Shown here: positions 9,736 through 20,085 of the stretch, piece by piece
How positions within the stretch are numbered: position 1 is the stretch's first letter
Layout: each line of letters starts with the position of its first letter
Source: Inia geoffrensis
Taxonomy: Eukaryota > Chordata > Mammalia > Artiodactyla > Iniidae
DNA: 64,000 bases
Direction: 5' to 3'
Assembly: GCA_036417435.1 (NCBI GenBank)
Contig: CM070903.1
Coordinates: forward strand, 4,573,501-4,637,500
Translations under genes and position numbers: made by a program
The notes under the pieces: model-generated
What the model was told of the DNA's origin: nothing
The model's input: the letters and a program-made list of their open reading frames with translations, nothing else
Databases searched by the model: none

Positions 9736-11384
9736 CGAAAAGGCACAGGTTGGTCTGTCTGCTGTGTGCCAGCCTGTTTGCATCTGAGTCAATGAATCCC
9801 TCTTTGTTCGCTACTACAAACCCCGCTTTGATCTCCCCCTGTCTTGTGTCCGTGTGTAGCACTGTACCAGGTAATGAAAGGATTTTTCTTGTGTTTCCGT
9901 TCTTTGTTTTCAAGGAACAACAGAGAAGGGGTATTTCCAGACTAGTGAGTACATTCCCAGAAGCAAGTGGCTGAGGAAGTGTAGGCCGTAGAACGGAGTG
10001 GAGTTGGAGAAACCGCATCTCTTACTTAGCTGCTTATTTTCTTTTTTCCCCGAACGGTGACCTACTAACCTCCTCATTACCAGGGTCAATTTCTGTCCTC
10101 AGAGAATTGCTTCTGGAGGAGATGGACTTGCAGATCGTCTCAGGATGAAGCCAGTTGGGACGGGACAGCCCAGGGGGGCCATTCCCTAGCACAGTTCACA
10201 GGAATGAGGTCCGTCGGGCCAGCATTGTCCACACCCTGCTCCAGAGACCTCATTTGCTTGGTGTAACACCAGGCTCAGAGCCATCTGGAAATACCAGTTT
10301 CATCACACTAATTAATTAATAATCCAGGGCTGTGACCTCCCTGCTCAGTGGGACCACGATGGAGAAGAATACGGGTGCTTTCAGGAGAGACACCCGCCCT
10401 GGGGAGCCCTGGCAGCCTTTCCCACCCCCCGCCCAGGAATGTGTCCGGAAGTCCTCAGCTCCTGGGGTGGGGGGCGTGTCAGCTGTCCCTGCCGCCCTCT
10501 CACCCTGTCACCTGCTTCACAATCCTCTCCTGATGAGGTGCTCCAGGACATAAAGGGGACACTGTGATTGCAGGCAGGCAGCACAGTCACATCCATGGAA
10601 AGCAGACGTGAGAACCCAGGACAAGGGTTGGCAGCTGCTTTGATCTCAAAGATCAGGAAAAAAGTCAGGCAAGCGCCTAGAGTCTCAAGACCTTGACCTA
10701 ATGGCTGGACAGTGTCCGCTGAGGGTGGCCATGGGTCTCAGAACATGCTATGTTTCATGACCTTCACTGGGCCGGGGGGGCCAGATGCTCCTGTCCGATG
10801 TCCAGGGGTGCCCTGCTCAGGGGCAGCTGGAGTGCAGTCTTTGGGGAGAGGATAATGGTAGCCATCAGGGGCCGGGGAGAAGCCCTCTCCTGCCCAGGGA
10901 ACCTCTGTGCTCTCTGCCCCCCTCACCCCTTTCCACCTTCCTCCCTCTCATGGCTACCATCCCATCCCCCCGCCCCTCATCATTCCTTAGCCTCCAGCGG
11001 TGTTGGAATCTCCCTTTGGTGGCACTCAGAGCTGGCCATGTGCTACTCCCCAGTTCACACGGCCAGTGACACCAGCAACAACTTTCCAGAGTTCAAAGAA
11101 GGTCTCAGGTTCACCACATCCTCCGCGCCTCACCATAGCCACGGGAAAATGGGTAGACTATGGATTATCTTTCTAAAGAGGCATTTATTAGGTTTAATAA
11201 TAAACATTTTGCCGTTTTCAGACATCACATATTTGAAAAAAGGTTTTTTGGTCGTTGATCAGTGTCTAATAAAGCTTTTCAGGGGGCTATACAATCTACA
11301 GCACATCATCACCATCACAAAACCTAGGAGTAGAAAGTGAATATAATGACACCAAGTATGCTAATGTTCTCTTTATTTCAGGGA
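9736..11384. other. Unclassified sequence, no supported gene
   Basis: About 1.65 kb without recognised repeats. The longest frame, plus strand 10750-11340 (196 codons), starts at an ATG but shows no domain, signal peptide or known motif. Its first half is Pro/Ser/His-rich, as expected from C-rich DNA. An AATAAA-like CTAATAAAGC lies near 11266. I do not support a gene here. Confidence 0.45.
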
Positions 11385-11570
11385 AAGGATAAGTACCTTG
11401 CGTTTTTACAGTGATTTATGTTTAAAAAAATCCACATTCAATTCACTCATTCAATTGGATTGTCTCAGCAATCTTTCCAGGGGTCGGGGGCAAGAAAGAT
11501 TATTTCTAGTTTACATTTTGAGGAAACCGAGGCTTATATACTTGATGAATTGTTAGGAGTCACCAATAAC
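11385..11570 (-). mobile_element. MIR-like SINE, antisense
   Basis: The stretch has a cluster of weakly MIR-like segments in the right order: CACTCATTCAATTGGATTGT, then TCTAGTTTACATTTTGAGGA and AACCGAGGC. It is strongly diverged, so the call rests on order more than on identity. Confidence 0.55.
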
Positions 11571-12654
11571 TAGTAGATTTTGATTTGATTTTAGATTTTC
11601 TGACTTTTTTCTACTGTAGACCTCAAAGTCCTTCCTAGAATCATGGCTTCTGGGTATAGACACCAAAAACAAGTGTGGGTGCACGTGTGCATATTCTCCC
11701 AACACCAGATGCAGCCATTCAGAGATGCACCTTCTCTGTTTTTTCCCATGACCTACTGAACACAGGCCCCTCGCCGACCCTCCACACACACCTTTCACTC
11801 GTTTTTCATGCCTTTTTTTTTTTTCTCCAGTTTCTCCGTGGAAGCTGATGCATCAACACAGTCTTGGATGGCCCCACTATCCCTGGCATTGAGCTGGGGA
11901 CACACCTGCTGCCCAAAGTTTGCAGAATGTGGCCTGGCTAGACTCGCCTCATGACCTGGAGAAGGAGGGTTTCTGGACAATTTTCCTGATGAATAAAAGC
12001 GAGCAGCTACGTAATTCTGCGATTGAAGCAAACCCTCACTGCGGCTTTCCCTACCTGAAGACTGGGGGTGGATTGTCGCAACGATACAGCCCTTTTACTG
12101 AACAGTGGCCACCGATCATGTCTTGTCCACTCAGAGCGCCACAGAGCCCATGTACTGTGAGTTCCTGGAGGAGGGATGAGGCCATAGGTTCAGCAGATGG
12201 GGAGCCCCAGCGAGCACAGGAACCCATGTCGGGGCACCTGCGCTCCGGAGCCTCAGGGTTAGCTCAGGTAGGAACTGCAAGGTGAAAACAGGAGTGCTGG
12301 TGTTAGTGGGACAGTATTAAGGGAGGGCTGGGTTAAACCAGGGTGTGTGAATACCAGGTGATAAGAGAAATTAAATAACATTGTGCCGGAAAAGCTGAAG
12401 TTAAGAACCAGAGCGTGTATTTCAGAAGCCTTTTGAGTTCTTTTTACTGATGACTGGGGGAAAGACAAACTATGGCCTCCTAGGTCTTCATGTGGAACAA
12501 AGGGTAGGTCTCAGTAATTGATGATTTTAAAGGAACAATGAAGGTAGAGAGAAATGCCTATTACCAGGCAAGAGAAATCACCATAGCGGATACAGTGAAT
12601 CAGTCTCGAAGACTCCCAGTTCTGTTCCAAAGGTGAAGATCAGCCTGATGCATG
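11571..12654. other. No recognised feature
   Basis: About 1.1 kb of unclassified sequence with a short T run near 11812-11824. No frame or repeat could be supported. Confidence 0.4.
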
Positions 12655-13110
12655 TTCTTGAGCTGTTTGGCAGGATCCAAACCCCTTTAAGTGCTCAACC
12701 ATCAGGCTAACTGGAGCCTAAGGATTGATGACGCTGACCTTTGCTGACCCTTATGATGTCACTCAACTAGGTACCTGGATGGCACCAACCTGGAGTAAGC
12801 GTTGCCTCGATTTAATGCTAATATCTCGGCCCCAAGGGCACGGGTTGCTGCCGTATTTGAACATGAAACATATGTTTGAGTTGTTGTCACACTGGGCAAA
12901 GGCATCTAGGACTCCACCTCTACATGGAAGGTCACACTTGCCCTTTTGTGAATGTGCCTGCACCCTTGGCTTAAAACGTCCCTGATTTTGCTGTCCGGGG
13001 GGGGACAGTGCTTTGAGAGCTCTCTGCCTGACTCTTTATTTGTTACAAATAACAAAGCTTGTGCTTTGACGGAAGGTACTCAGTGTGTTTGTTGGCTATG
13101 TACCCAAGTG
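12655..13110 (+). mobile_element. LTR-like block A
   Basis: The sequence has LTR-like layout: an upstream region with GATGTCACTCAACTAGGTAC, a TTGGCTTAAAACGTCCCTG segment near 12966, which resembles a weak TATA region, and a polyadenylation-like ACAAATAACAAAGCTTGTGC near 13045. I recognise the style of a mammalian ERV LTR but not the family. No internal retroviral sequence follows. Confidence 0.5.
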
Positions 13111-13261
13111 ATGGACACATAGAGTTCAGTAACAGTGGCTGTTGGATCAGAGACACACTTGGGGTGGGGGAAGGAGAGAGGGAGAAAGGTGGAAAGTAAG
13201 GAGTGAGGGGGAAGGTGGGAACCAGCTAGTGATGGGTGGGGTCATCTCGTGGGAGAATTAA

Positions 13262-13690
13262 TAAACAGAAACCTCACAAGATGGAGTTGGGAGGCCAGAA
13301 GGGGGCGCTCTGATTGCACCTACCACTGGACATCAACACAGATCCCCAGAAAAGAGAAGTGCCTGGTATCTCAGGCAGGAAGGGACCCGGCTTTACTAAC
13401 CCCAGAAGGAGGAAGGGAGACTTTCTCTTTGCCTGGCAACAGCTCAGCCAATGACAAGCCAGTATCCTTCATAGGCCCAGTTTCCTCCAATGGACCTTTT
13501 GTTTGTGAGAGCCTCTCCCACCACCCCTTCTCCTCTCTGCGTTTCCTCTCCTTTGCTTTACTGGGCTAGTAGGTGGGTCCGCAGAGCTGCCTGTCCTGAG
13601 TTACCTACCGTTCCTTGCTGCCCCCAAAGAAACCTGCGTGGCTGGTAAAATAACTGGTTGTTTTATTGGTATAGTTTAACACCTGTTAAC
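13262..13690 (+). mobile_element. LTR-like block B
   Basis: From AGATGGAGTTGGGAGGCCAG through CAACAGCTCAGCCAATGACA to CCCAAAGAAACCTGCGTGGC and TAAAATAACTGGTTGTTTTA. The order (enhancer-like CCAAT, then a degraded AATAAA as AAAGAAAC, then a U5-like end) matches a solo ERV LTR. It sits about 150 bases beyond block A, in the same orientation but with unrelated sequence. Confidence 0.55.
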
Positions 13691-13962
13691 CTGGTCTTTG
13701 CTGATTTAGGAGGGCGGCCCTGATTTATCCCCAGGGCTACTAAGCTCACTTGGAAATTTTAGGTAAAACTAGAAAAACCTGTCTTGTAACTGAAGATACT
13801 TTCTTCTTGTCTGTAGTTTTCTAACTGAGATCCGAATACTTTGCCACAGGCAGCATTTACGTCACCTCCACCCTGTCTGAGCTGGCCCCTCCCTGGACAC
13901 AAGCAGCAGGCTTGCCCCTCAGTGTTTTTTTTCTGTAATACCCCGTTAACTGGGTATTGATA
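13691..13962. other. No recognised feature
   Basis: Short spacer between an LTR-like block and a SINE, unclassified. Confidence 0.35.
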
Positions 13963-14262
13963 GGGACTTCCCTGGTGATGCAGTGGTTAAGAATCTGCCT
14001 GCCAATGCAGGGGACACGGGTTCGAGCCCTTGTCTGGGAATATCCCACATGCAGCGGAGCAGCTAAGCCCGTGCGCCACAACTACTGAGCCTGCGCTCTA
14101 GAGCCCGAGCTCTGCAACAAGAGAGGCCACCGCAGTGAGAAGCCCGCACACCGCAATGAAGAGCAGCCCCTCCTCGCTGCAACTAGAGAAAGCCCGCGCG
14201 CAGCAGTGAAGACCCAACGCAGCCAAAAATAAATTAATTAATTAAAATAAATCTATAAAACA
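13963..14262 (+). mobile_element. CHR-type SINE, long form
   Basis: Full-length-looking long-form SINE: head GGGACTTCCCTGGTGATGCA, intact box B GGTTCGAGCCC near 14021, the CACAACTACTGAGCCTGCG body, and an end at CAACGCAGCCAAAAATAAAT with an (ATTA)n tail. It keeps the tRNA-like GTTCGAG core that the short cetacean forms have lost. Confidence 0.92.
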
Positions 14263-14344
14263 ACCCCCAAAACCAAAACTGGGTCTTGATCATGACCCCG
14301 GCGTTCTTTATGCCTTCAATCTGCAAACTGCACTCACTAGGATT

Positions 14345-14366
14345 AAAAAAAAAAAAAAAAAAAAAA
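14345..14366 (+). repeat. Poly(A) run without a recognised element
   Basis: Twenty-two consecutive A. The 80 bases before it do not match a SINE or L1 body, so its origin is open. It might be the tail of a very short retroposed fragment. Confidence 0.85.
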
Positions 14367-14599
14367 GCTCAAATGTCCTCCCTTTATTTTTCCACATAAC
14401 GACCCCAAAATCACATTTATACAGGAAAAATTCATCCCCATTTCATCAAGATTCCCTACATGGGTTTATTCCTATGGCTGCCTCACTAGATGTCAATAAT
14501 GGACACTGGTTTCTGGAGGCACCCTGATTTGCTGATTTTAGTTTTTATAAAGGTCTTGAGGAGCAAATGCTTTCAGCATCCAGTTATAAAGGGCAGTCT

Positions 14600-14793
14600 G
14601 GGGGTTTCTCTGGTGGCGCAGTGGTTGAGAGTCCGCCTGCTGATGCAGTGGACACGGGTTTGTGCCCCGGTCTGGGAGGATCCCGCGTGCCGCGGAGTGG
14701 CTGGGCCCGTGAGCCATGGCCTCTGAGCCTGCGCGTCCGGAGCCTGTGCTCTGCAATGGGAGAGGCCACAATGGTGAGAGGCCCGCGTACCGC

Positions 14794-14819
<26 letters not shown>
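14600..14819 (+). mobile_element. CHR-type SINE, short form, young
   Basis: The head is at 14600 and a clean 26-base poly(A) is at 14794-14819. The target-site duplication is perfect over 14 bases, AAAGGGCAGTCTGG at 14588-14601 and 14817-14830 (overlapping the last As). The intact tail and exact duplication make this one of the younger insertions in the window and a good candidate presence/absence marker. Confidence 0.95.
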
Positions 14820-14824
<5 letters not shown>

Positions 14825-14859
14825 GTCTGGTGCCGTAAAAAGGGGCACAGACTTGGAAA

Positions 14860-15030
14860 GTAAACCAGCTTTGCAGCCACCCTGGTGCCACCACTTCCCA
14901 GCTATGGGACTTTGGGTAAAGCGTGTCACCCTCTCTTGACCTCAGTTTCCACCTCTGTGAAGTGGGGCAATCGTTCTCCCCTCGTGGAACAGGAAGACTC
15001 CATGTGCTGTCATAAGCCTGGCGCGCAGTG
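14860..15030 (+). mobile_element. MIR SINE, sense
   Basis: The order CCACTTCCCAGCTATGGGAC, TTTGGGTAAAGCGTGTCACC, GACCTCAGTTTCCACCTCTG and AAGTGGGGCAATCGT is the MIR core in the forward direction. The tRNA-like 5' part is weak. Confidence 0.85.
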
Positions 15031-15039
15031 TTCTGGGCC

Positions 15040-16577
15040 CCCCTTCCCACCACATTAGGCCAAATACTAAGGACACCGAAAAACCCCAAATTTATTCAGT
15101 GAATCATTTAAAAGTTGTCAATACCAACGCGACTAAAATTAGAACACAAGTCCACTCTGTGCTTCTTTGTGTACAAAAGGGACAATTCAGAAAACCTTTG
15201 GTTTTAGAACAAAAGTCCAGGCGGATCCGATGCCATAGCCTCACTGTGGTTAAATGGAAGGAGAGAAAAATCTGGAGGTTAATACAACATCTGATGGGGC
15301 TCTTCTGCAAGATGCCAAGCTCTCCAGGCTGGGCGACGCTCATGTTTCTGGCCTTTATGCTGAGAGGCGGGGGTGACGGGAGCCCAGAGGCCTGGGAGGC
15401 TCTAGAACTGATTCGAGCACCACCAGACAGAAGCTCTCCCACACCTGCTTTACTTCTGCTTGGTTCTGATGATGCAGGAAAGAACTCAGCCCTCTGTTCT
15501 GAAGTCTGGCTTGTCAGGGGACGGTGGCATGTCATTCCCAGGACTGTGATTTGATAAACAATTTTAGGGCACGTGATGGGCCCCTCGTGGTCTGGGCGCA
15601 TCTGAGCTTCCTAATTTATAAACACAGAATACTTCCTCATCACCTGTAAGTGCTTTTTATAACCTGGCAGATTATGCTATTTGTAGAAGCCATTACTTAC
15701 TTCTCCGTCATGCAATTTGGGGCTGATTTGTCAAAAACGAGGCAGAGCCCTTCTGCCAATGACACGGGAGAGATCACAGGACGGACTCGCTCGCGTGAGC
15801 CTGGGCCCCGTGGCGGCATTTGTGGCTGGGGCCTTACAGCCCTGGCTGTCCCCGGAGGGCACTGCTGTCTGCTGGCGTCTGCAGCTGGGGCTTGGGGTGA
15901 AGGTAAGGATGGGGGAGGCTGTGTTGCAGCCCCAGGTGCAGCGCCAGCATGCGGGGGGCACCCCAAGGGAGGCAAGCCCCGTGCTCATGGAAGCAATGCC
16001 CTCCCCGCCGCAGGAGCCCAGGGGTGCCCCGCACGCTTCGGCCGCAGGCGGCCTGACACTGATGCGCCTCGGAGAGCGGCCTTACAGACAAATGAAATAC
16101 ATGTTTGCTTCCAGGAGGGCGGCGGAAGCTTACAAGGCACTGAGGTGAGAGACATGGGAGTATCCCACAGTGAGATGCGTCAGCTGCCTGCTCCCTTTTC
16201 CCACCAGGGAGCTTCTGTCTTCATCAGTTTCCCGCACTGGGCTTTTAAAGAAAGACCCTCGGCCAAATTCCGCTGGAGGGCTAGAAGAGCCCCCTTATAC
16301 ACACATGCGTGATCTCCCTTTCCCTGAGGAAGACGGCGGAGCTCGCAGGCTGTGACAGTTACGGCTGTTCTTCGTGAAGCTACCGTGAAAGTCTGCATCC
16401 TCTTGGCCCAGCAAGGAGCAACAGTGGGCGTCCTTCTTTATCTAGAAATGAAGTTTCTTGCTTTCTAACAAATGTCTTGACGAAGAGGAAAAGAAGTGTC
16501 TTCACTCTGGAAATGAGGCAGGAAAGTTGGGATCGAATGGCACAGCTCAACCTGCCCTGATTGTTGAGTAAGACTGG
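15040..16577. other. Unclassified, partly GC-rich sequence
   Basis: About 1.5 kb without recognised repeats. Frames of 165 codons (minus, 15104-15601) and 220 codons (plus, 15650-16312) are open, but neither shows a known domain. The two frames partly reflect GC richness. The part at 15765-16085 carries about two dozen CpGs. No promoter element or gene can be supported. Confidence 0.4.
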
Positions 16578-16580
16578 GTG

Positions 16581-17033
16581 TGAGCTGGGTTGTGTTCCCA
16601 TCAAATCCCTAGGTTGCAGTCCTCACCCGCAGTACCTGTGAATGTGACCTTATTTGAAAATAGGGTCATCGCAGACGTATTTCGTTATGAAGTTGTAACG
16701 GAGTGGGGAGGACCCCAACCCGATAGGACTGGTGTCCTTATAAAAAGGGGAAGTTTGGACAGAGACATTCACACAGGGAAAGGCCACATGAAGATGAAGG
16801 GCAGAGGTGGCGGTGATGCGTCTATAAGCCAAGGAGTGACAGAGATTGTTAACAAAGCCCCGGAAGCTGGGGGAGAGCCTGGGATAGATTCTCCCTCACA
16901 GCCTCAGAAGGAACCAACTCTGCAGACATCTTGATCGTGGACTTCCAGCCTCAGAGCTGGGAGATGGTAATTTTCTGTTGTTTAAGCCACTCCATGTGTG
17001 GTGCTTTGTTATGGCAGCGCTCGGACATTCTTA
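16581..17033 (+). mobile_element. MaLR (MLT1-like) solo LTR
   Basis: It reads in the usual MLT1/MaLR order: GAATGTGACCTTATTTGAAA, a GTGTCCTTATAAAAAG promoter region, CACATGAAGATGAAGG, AACCAACTCTGCAGACATCT, TGATCGTGGACTTCCAGCCT and TGTTGTTTAAGCCACTCC. The TATAAAA-like box near 16739 is preserved. The 3' end is immediately followed by a SINE insertion. No coding capacity. Confidence 0.85.
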
Positions 17034-17044
17034 AGAGAATGGTG

Positions 17045-17270
17045 GGCTTCCCTGGTGGTGCAGTGGTTGAGAGTCCGCCTGCCGATGCCGGGGACACGGG
17101 TTTGTGCCCCGGTCCGGGGGGATCCCACGTGCCGCGGAGCGGCTGGGCCCGTGAGCCATGGCCGTTGAGCCTGCGCGTCTGCAGCCTGCGCTCCGCAGCG
17201 GGAGAGGCCACAGCGGTGAGAGGCCCGCGTACCGCAAAAGACAAAAACAAAAACAAACAAACAAACAAAA
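17045..17270 (+). mobile_element. CHR-type SINE, short form
   Basis: It inserted at the 3' edge of the MaLR LTR. The 11-base duplication AGAGAATGGTG is exact at 17034-17044 and 17271-17281. The tail is (AAAAC)n, then AAACAAACAAAC, not plain poly(A), showing tail evolution after insertion. Confidence 0.95.
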
Positions 17271-17281
17271 AGAGAATGGTG

Positions 17282-18554
17282 ACTGGGAACCAGTTCTGGG
17301 TCCTCATTTCTGTCTTGGAGAAGCATAACGGCCTGAGAAGCTATACGGCCTTGAAGCAGGGGCAGCCTGGCTGATGTGACACAGTCCCGCCCCTTTGCTC
17401 AACGGATCCCAGCATGCGGGTAGGGCAGGGGTTCCTGGGCTGCTCGGACAGAAAAGGACCCCACAGGGCAGAGGATCATCAAGGGAAATCTCTCCTCACT
17501 CTGGAATGTCCAAGATAGGTTTCTGAGTAAAATTTCTTGGGAAGAACAAGTTCTGTGGGGAAGAAATTTGCATGCAATTGATCCAAGCCAAAGCCTTTCT
17601 CACCTGGGTGATGCAACTTGCCCGGGTCATGCTGCAATCTGCCTCTCGGCTTGTGGTCCACGGCTGTCTCTTTCCCACCTGTGACCTCGCAGAGGTCTGC
17701 TCCACAGGCAGAGGTTCTCCCGGACAGCCCAGGCCCTTTCAGGCGTGAGGCCACACTGATTTTCCTGACGCGCAGTTCTCTCTTTCCCATCCCACTTTCT
17801 TTCCAGAAGTGTCCTGGACACATCTGTACCACTGATTCCTCTTCTCGTTTCTCCAAATGAGGACACAGCCAACCACCTTCCCTAGTTTCCACATCAAGGA
17901 CCAAGTGTTTCTAAGGTCACGGTGCCCTAAGGAAACAGGTGGGCATTTATAACCAAATAAATATAAAGATCCACAAAGCAAATGTTAGTAGTGACCAAAA
18001 GCAGTAAAACCAAGGCCGACAGAGACTGTGCCTTCCCGATGTTTCCTACAAGACCCACTGCCAACCTTGAGGCTTTAAAGTGTGCTGGGAAAACCCTTCT
18101 TGTTCCCAAATATTAGTGCCCCCTCCCCACCTCTGCAGCCTGTCAAACGGTCCTCAGAACAAAGCAAGAAGAAGAAAGCTGTCTCAGAGTTTTTAGAATG
18201 ACTAGCGTCTTGGATTCTCTAGAATGACTGGTATGATAGACGCTTACACACAATGGCCACTTGATACCTGTGTATTGGTGTAAAGTTGCCAGAAAAATCT
18301 CCCTCTGGGAGTCCCATCCCCAGTTTAAAGTTAAATGGAAGAGAGTGGCTTCTGAAAGGGCCTGGGCACCGAAGCTTCCGGGGACAGTCTTTTAACTCCC
18401 TCCCATTAGCAACAGAAGGATGAGCAGAACAGCTCCTCGCTCACCGGGGGTTCTGAGGGTGACATCCAGGCTGGTCCACCTCAAGGCTCCATGTGTTGGT
18501 GGGGCACACGGATGGCCCTGGAGCAGAGGCCTCTGCAGGAGTCTCCTGGCCTTG
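17282..18554. other. No supported feature
   Basis: About 1.27 kb of unclassified sequence. A 141-codon frame is open on the minus strand (17479-17904), without recognisable domain. AATAAA-like words occur near 17955 (AACCAAATAAATATAAAG). No gene is claimed. Confidence 0.4.
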
Positions 18555-18690
18555 CTGTCTGCCAGCTGTGTGGCCTCACACAAGTTCCTGAACTTGACCC
18601 TCTGCCCCCTCATCTATAAAATGGATGTAATACCAGCCTTACAGAGTGTGTACAGTTCGTGCCCGCGAGGCACTTTACACAGCGCCAGGC
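18555..18690 (+). mobile_element. MIR SINE, sense
   Basis: GCCAGCTGTGTGGCCTCACA is followed by CTCATCTATAAAATGGATGT and then GAGGCACTTTACACAGCGCC, the MIR core and 3' portion in forward order. Confidence 0.85.
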
Positions 18691-19385
18691 CGACCGCAGC
18701 CCTAAACATACGTTTGTGAAATGAGTGTGTGACGCGGGCAGCCAGCTGTGTGCAGAAAGGTAGCTGCCAGGATGCCTGGGACGTCTTGGGGGAGAAGGAC
18801 CTTGGGAGGAGAACGCTAGGTAAACTTCACCCGAGTGTCCGTGTTCGTTTCCTACCCCAGTTCTTTCGATCAGAACGGGGGTGTCGTGTCAAGCTCACGC
18901 CGTGGATCCCTTTTCCTGCAAACGCCTCTTCTGAGCAGTTAGCAAGAAAAGTCGTTTGAGTGGATGAAGCCAGAAGCCCATTTGGCAAGAACGCCGTTTT
19001 GGAAAATGATCAGCCGTGTGGGTTGGGATGAGATTTTCTGCACATTTTCATGATTTCTTCAGCTTCATGTACCCTGACAGCAACATTCAGCTGAGGGAAG
19101 ACCAGGCAGCAGACGGAGATTTTTCTCAAACTTCTTTCTGAGCCAATTTCAAGATATAGAGAGGGGAAAAAAAAAAAACCCTGTTTTCTCTTTTTAGTTT
19201 TGAAAGGTTTCATACGCAGACAATTTTAAATTTCTTTTTTTCCACAATGAGATGTTTGGAGATGGCTGTACAGGAATGGGGAGGAATTTGTATTTATCGC
19301 GGAATTCTCACCCCAACGCCCCTGCCCTTTCCTATACTTTTCACTGACCATAATTCATGGGGCAGATGGGTAGTGTTTTTGCTAA
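18691..19385. other. No recognised feature
   Basis: Unclassified sequence with a 12-base A run near 19168. No frame or repeat recognised. Confidence 0.4.
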
Positions 19386-19407
19386 AGAGACAGAGAGAGA
19401 GAGAGAC

Positions 19408-19443
<36 letters not shown>
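19386..19443 (+). repeat. (GA)n microsatellite
   Basis: Fifty-eight bases of GA dinucleotides with a few AC and AA interruptions. The last 26 bases are uninterrupted. Likely length-variable. Confidence 0.97.
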
Positions 19444-19446
<3 letters not shown>

Positions 19447-19571
19447 TATTATGTAAGGATGTTCAAAATGACTACAGTGAAAATAGGTCTGGATGAATTC
19501 CATGAGAGTAAATGTGCAGAGTCGGGAGTTTTGGTCTACTCAATTCTTAGCCCATGTGGTGAGCCATCCCA

Positions 19572-19700
19572 TTAATTGATTGACTGGCTGATTGACTGAC
19601 TTATTCAAATATGTACTGAGCACCCAGTATAGCCAGACAACAGGTGTAGGCACTGGGAATACAGCAAAAAACAAGGCAGGAAAAACTCGTATGCTTGTGG
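19572..19700 (-). mobile_element. L2 LINE 3' end, antisense
   Basis: The reverse L2 tail (TTGATTGACTGGCTGATTGA) leads into ACTGAGCACCCAGTATAGCC and GGCACTGGGAATACAGCAAA, the antisense order of the L2 3' UTR. Only the last 130 bases remain recognisable. Confidence 0.8.
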
Positions 19701-19914
19701 GCCTGACCTTGGGTCGGGGTGGGGTGTAGTGGCACAGGAGAGGCCACGTTGCAGCCGTGGACACGAGCCACAGCCCTCAGCAGAGGCTGAGGGACTCGCC
19801 TGGGACTCTCCATCCCCCTCCCCACGTGCCGTCAGTTTCCTGGCCATGTCTCTGTTTCAGGCCCCATACTCCTGGCTCCCTGTGCAGGTGAAAACCTCCA
19901 CTGCCTCCTTCTTT

Positions 19915-20085
19915 TGGAAATCAGACACACCTGGGCTCAAATCCAGGCCCTGCCACTTACCAGCAGTAGTGCCAGTGGGGCAACGTCAGCCCCATCTCTG
20001 AGACTCAGCTACTGCATATGCAAGACGAGGCTGACAGCCTGCCGCACAGCTGGCAGGAACATCTGAGAAGAGACACAAAGTGCCT
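19915..20085 (+). mobile_element. MIR SINE, sense
   Basis: TCAGACACACCTGGGCTCAA, AATCCAGGCCCTGCCACTTA and CTCTGAGACTCAGCTACTGC match the 5' half and core of MIR in order. The tRNA-like head is partly kept, which is less common than core-only copies. Confidence 0.85.

Noticed and set aside
11305..11320. His-tag-like CATCATCACCATCAC word
   Set aside because: Short, in uncharacterised genomic DNA and not in a supported gene. There is no sign of vector sequence around it.
10750..11340. 196-codon plus-strand ORF in non-repeat DNA
   Set aside because: No recognisable domain or signal. Its first half is Pro/Ser/His-rich from C-rich DNA, it has no flanking splice or promoter evidence, and chance frames of this size occur in sequence of this composition.
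13963..14262. tRNA gene
   Set aside because: Only boxes A and B resemble a tRNA. The downstream body and A-rich tail identify a SINE, and the cloverleaf is not maintained.
15104..15601. 165-codon minus-strand ORF with an opposing 151-codon ORF
   Set aside because: Open frames on both strands over the same interval are expected from stop-poor composition. Neither product is recognisable.
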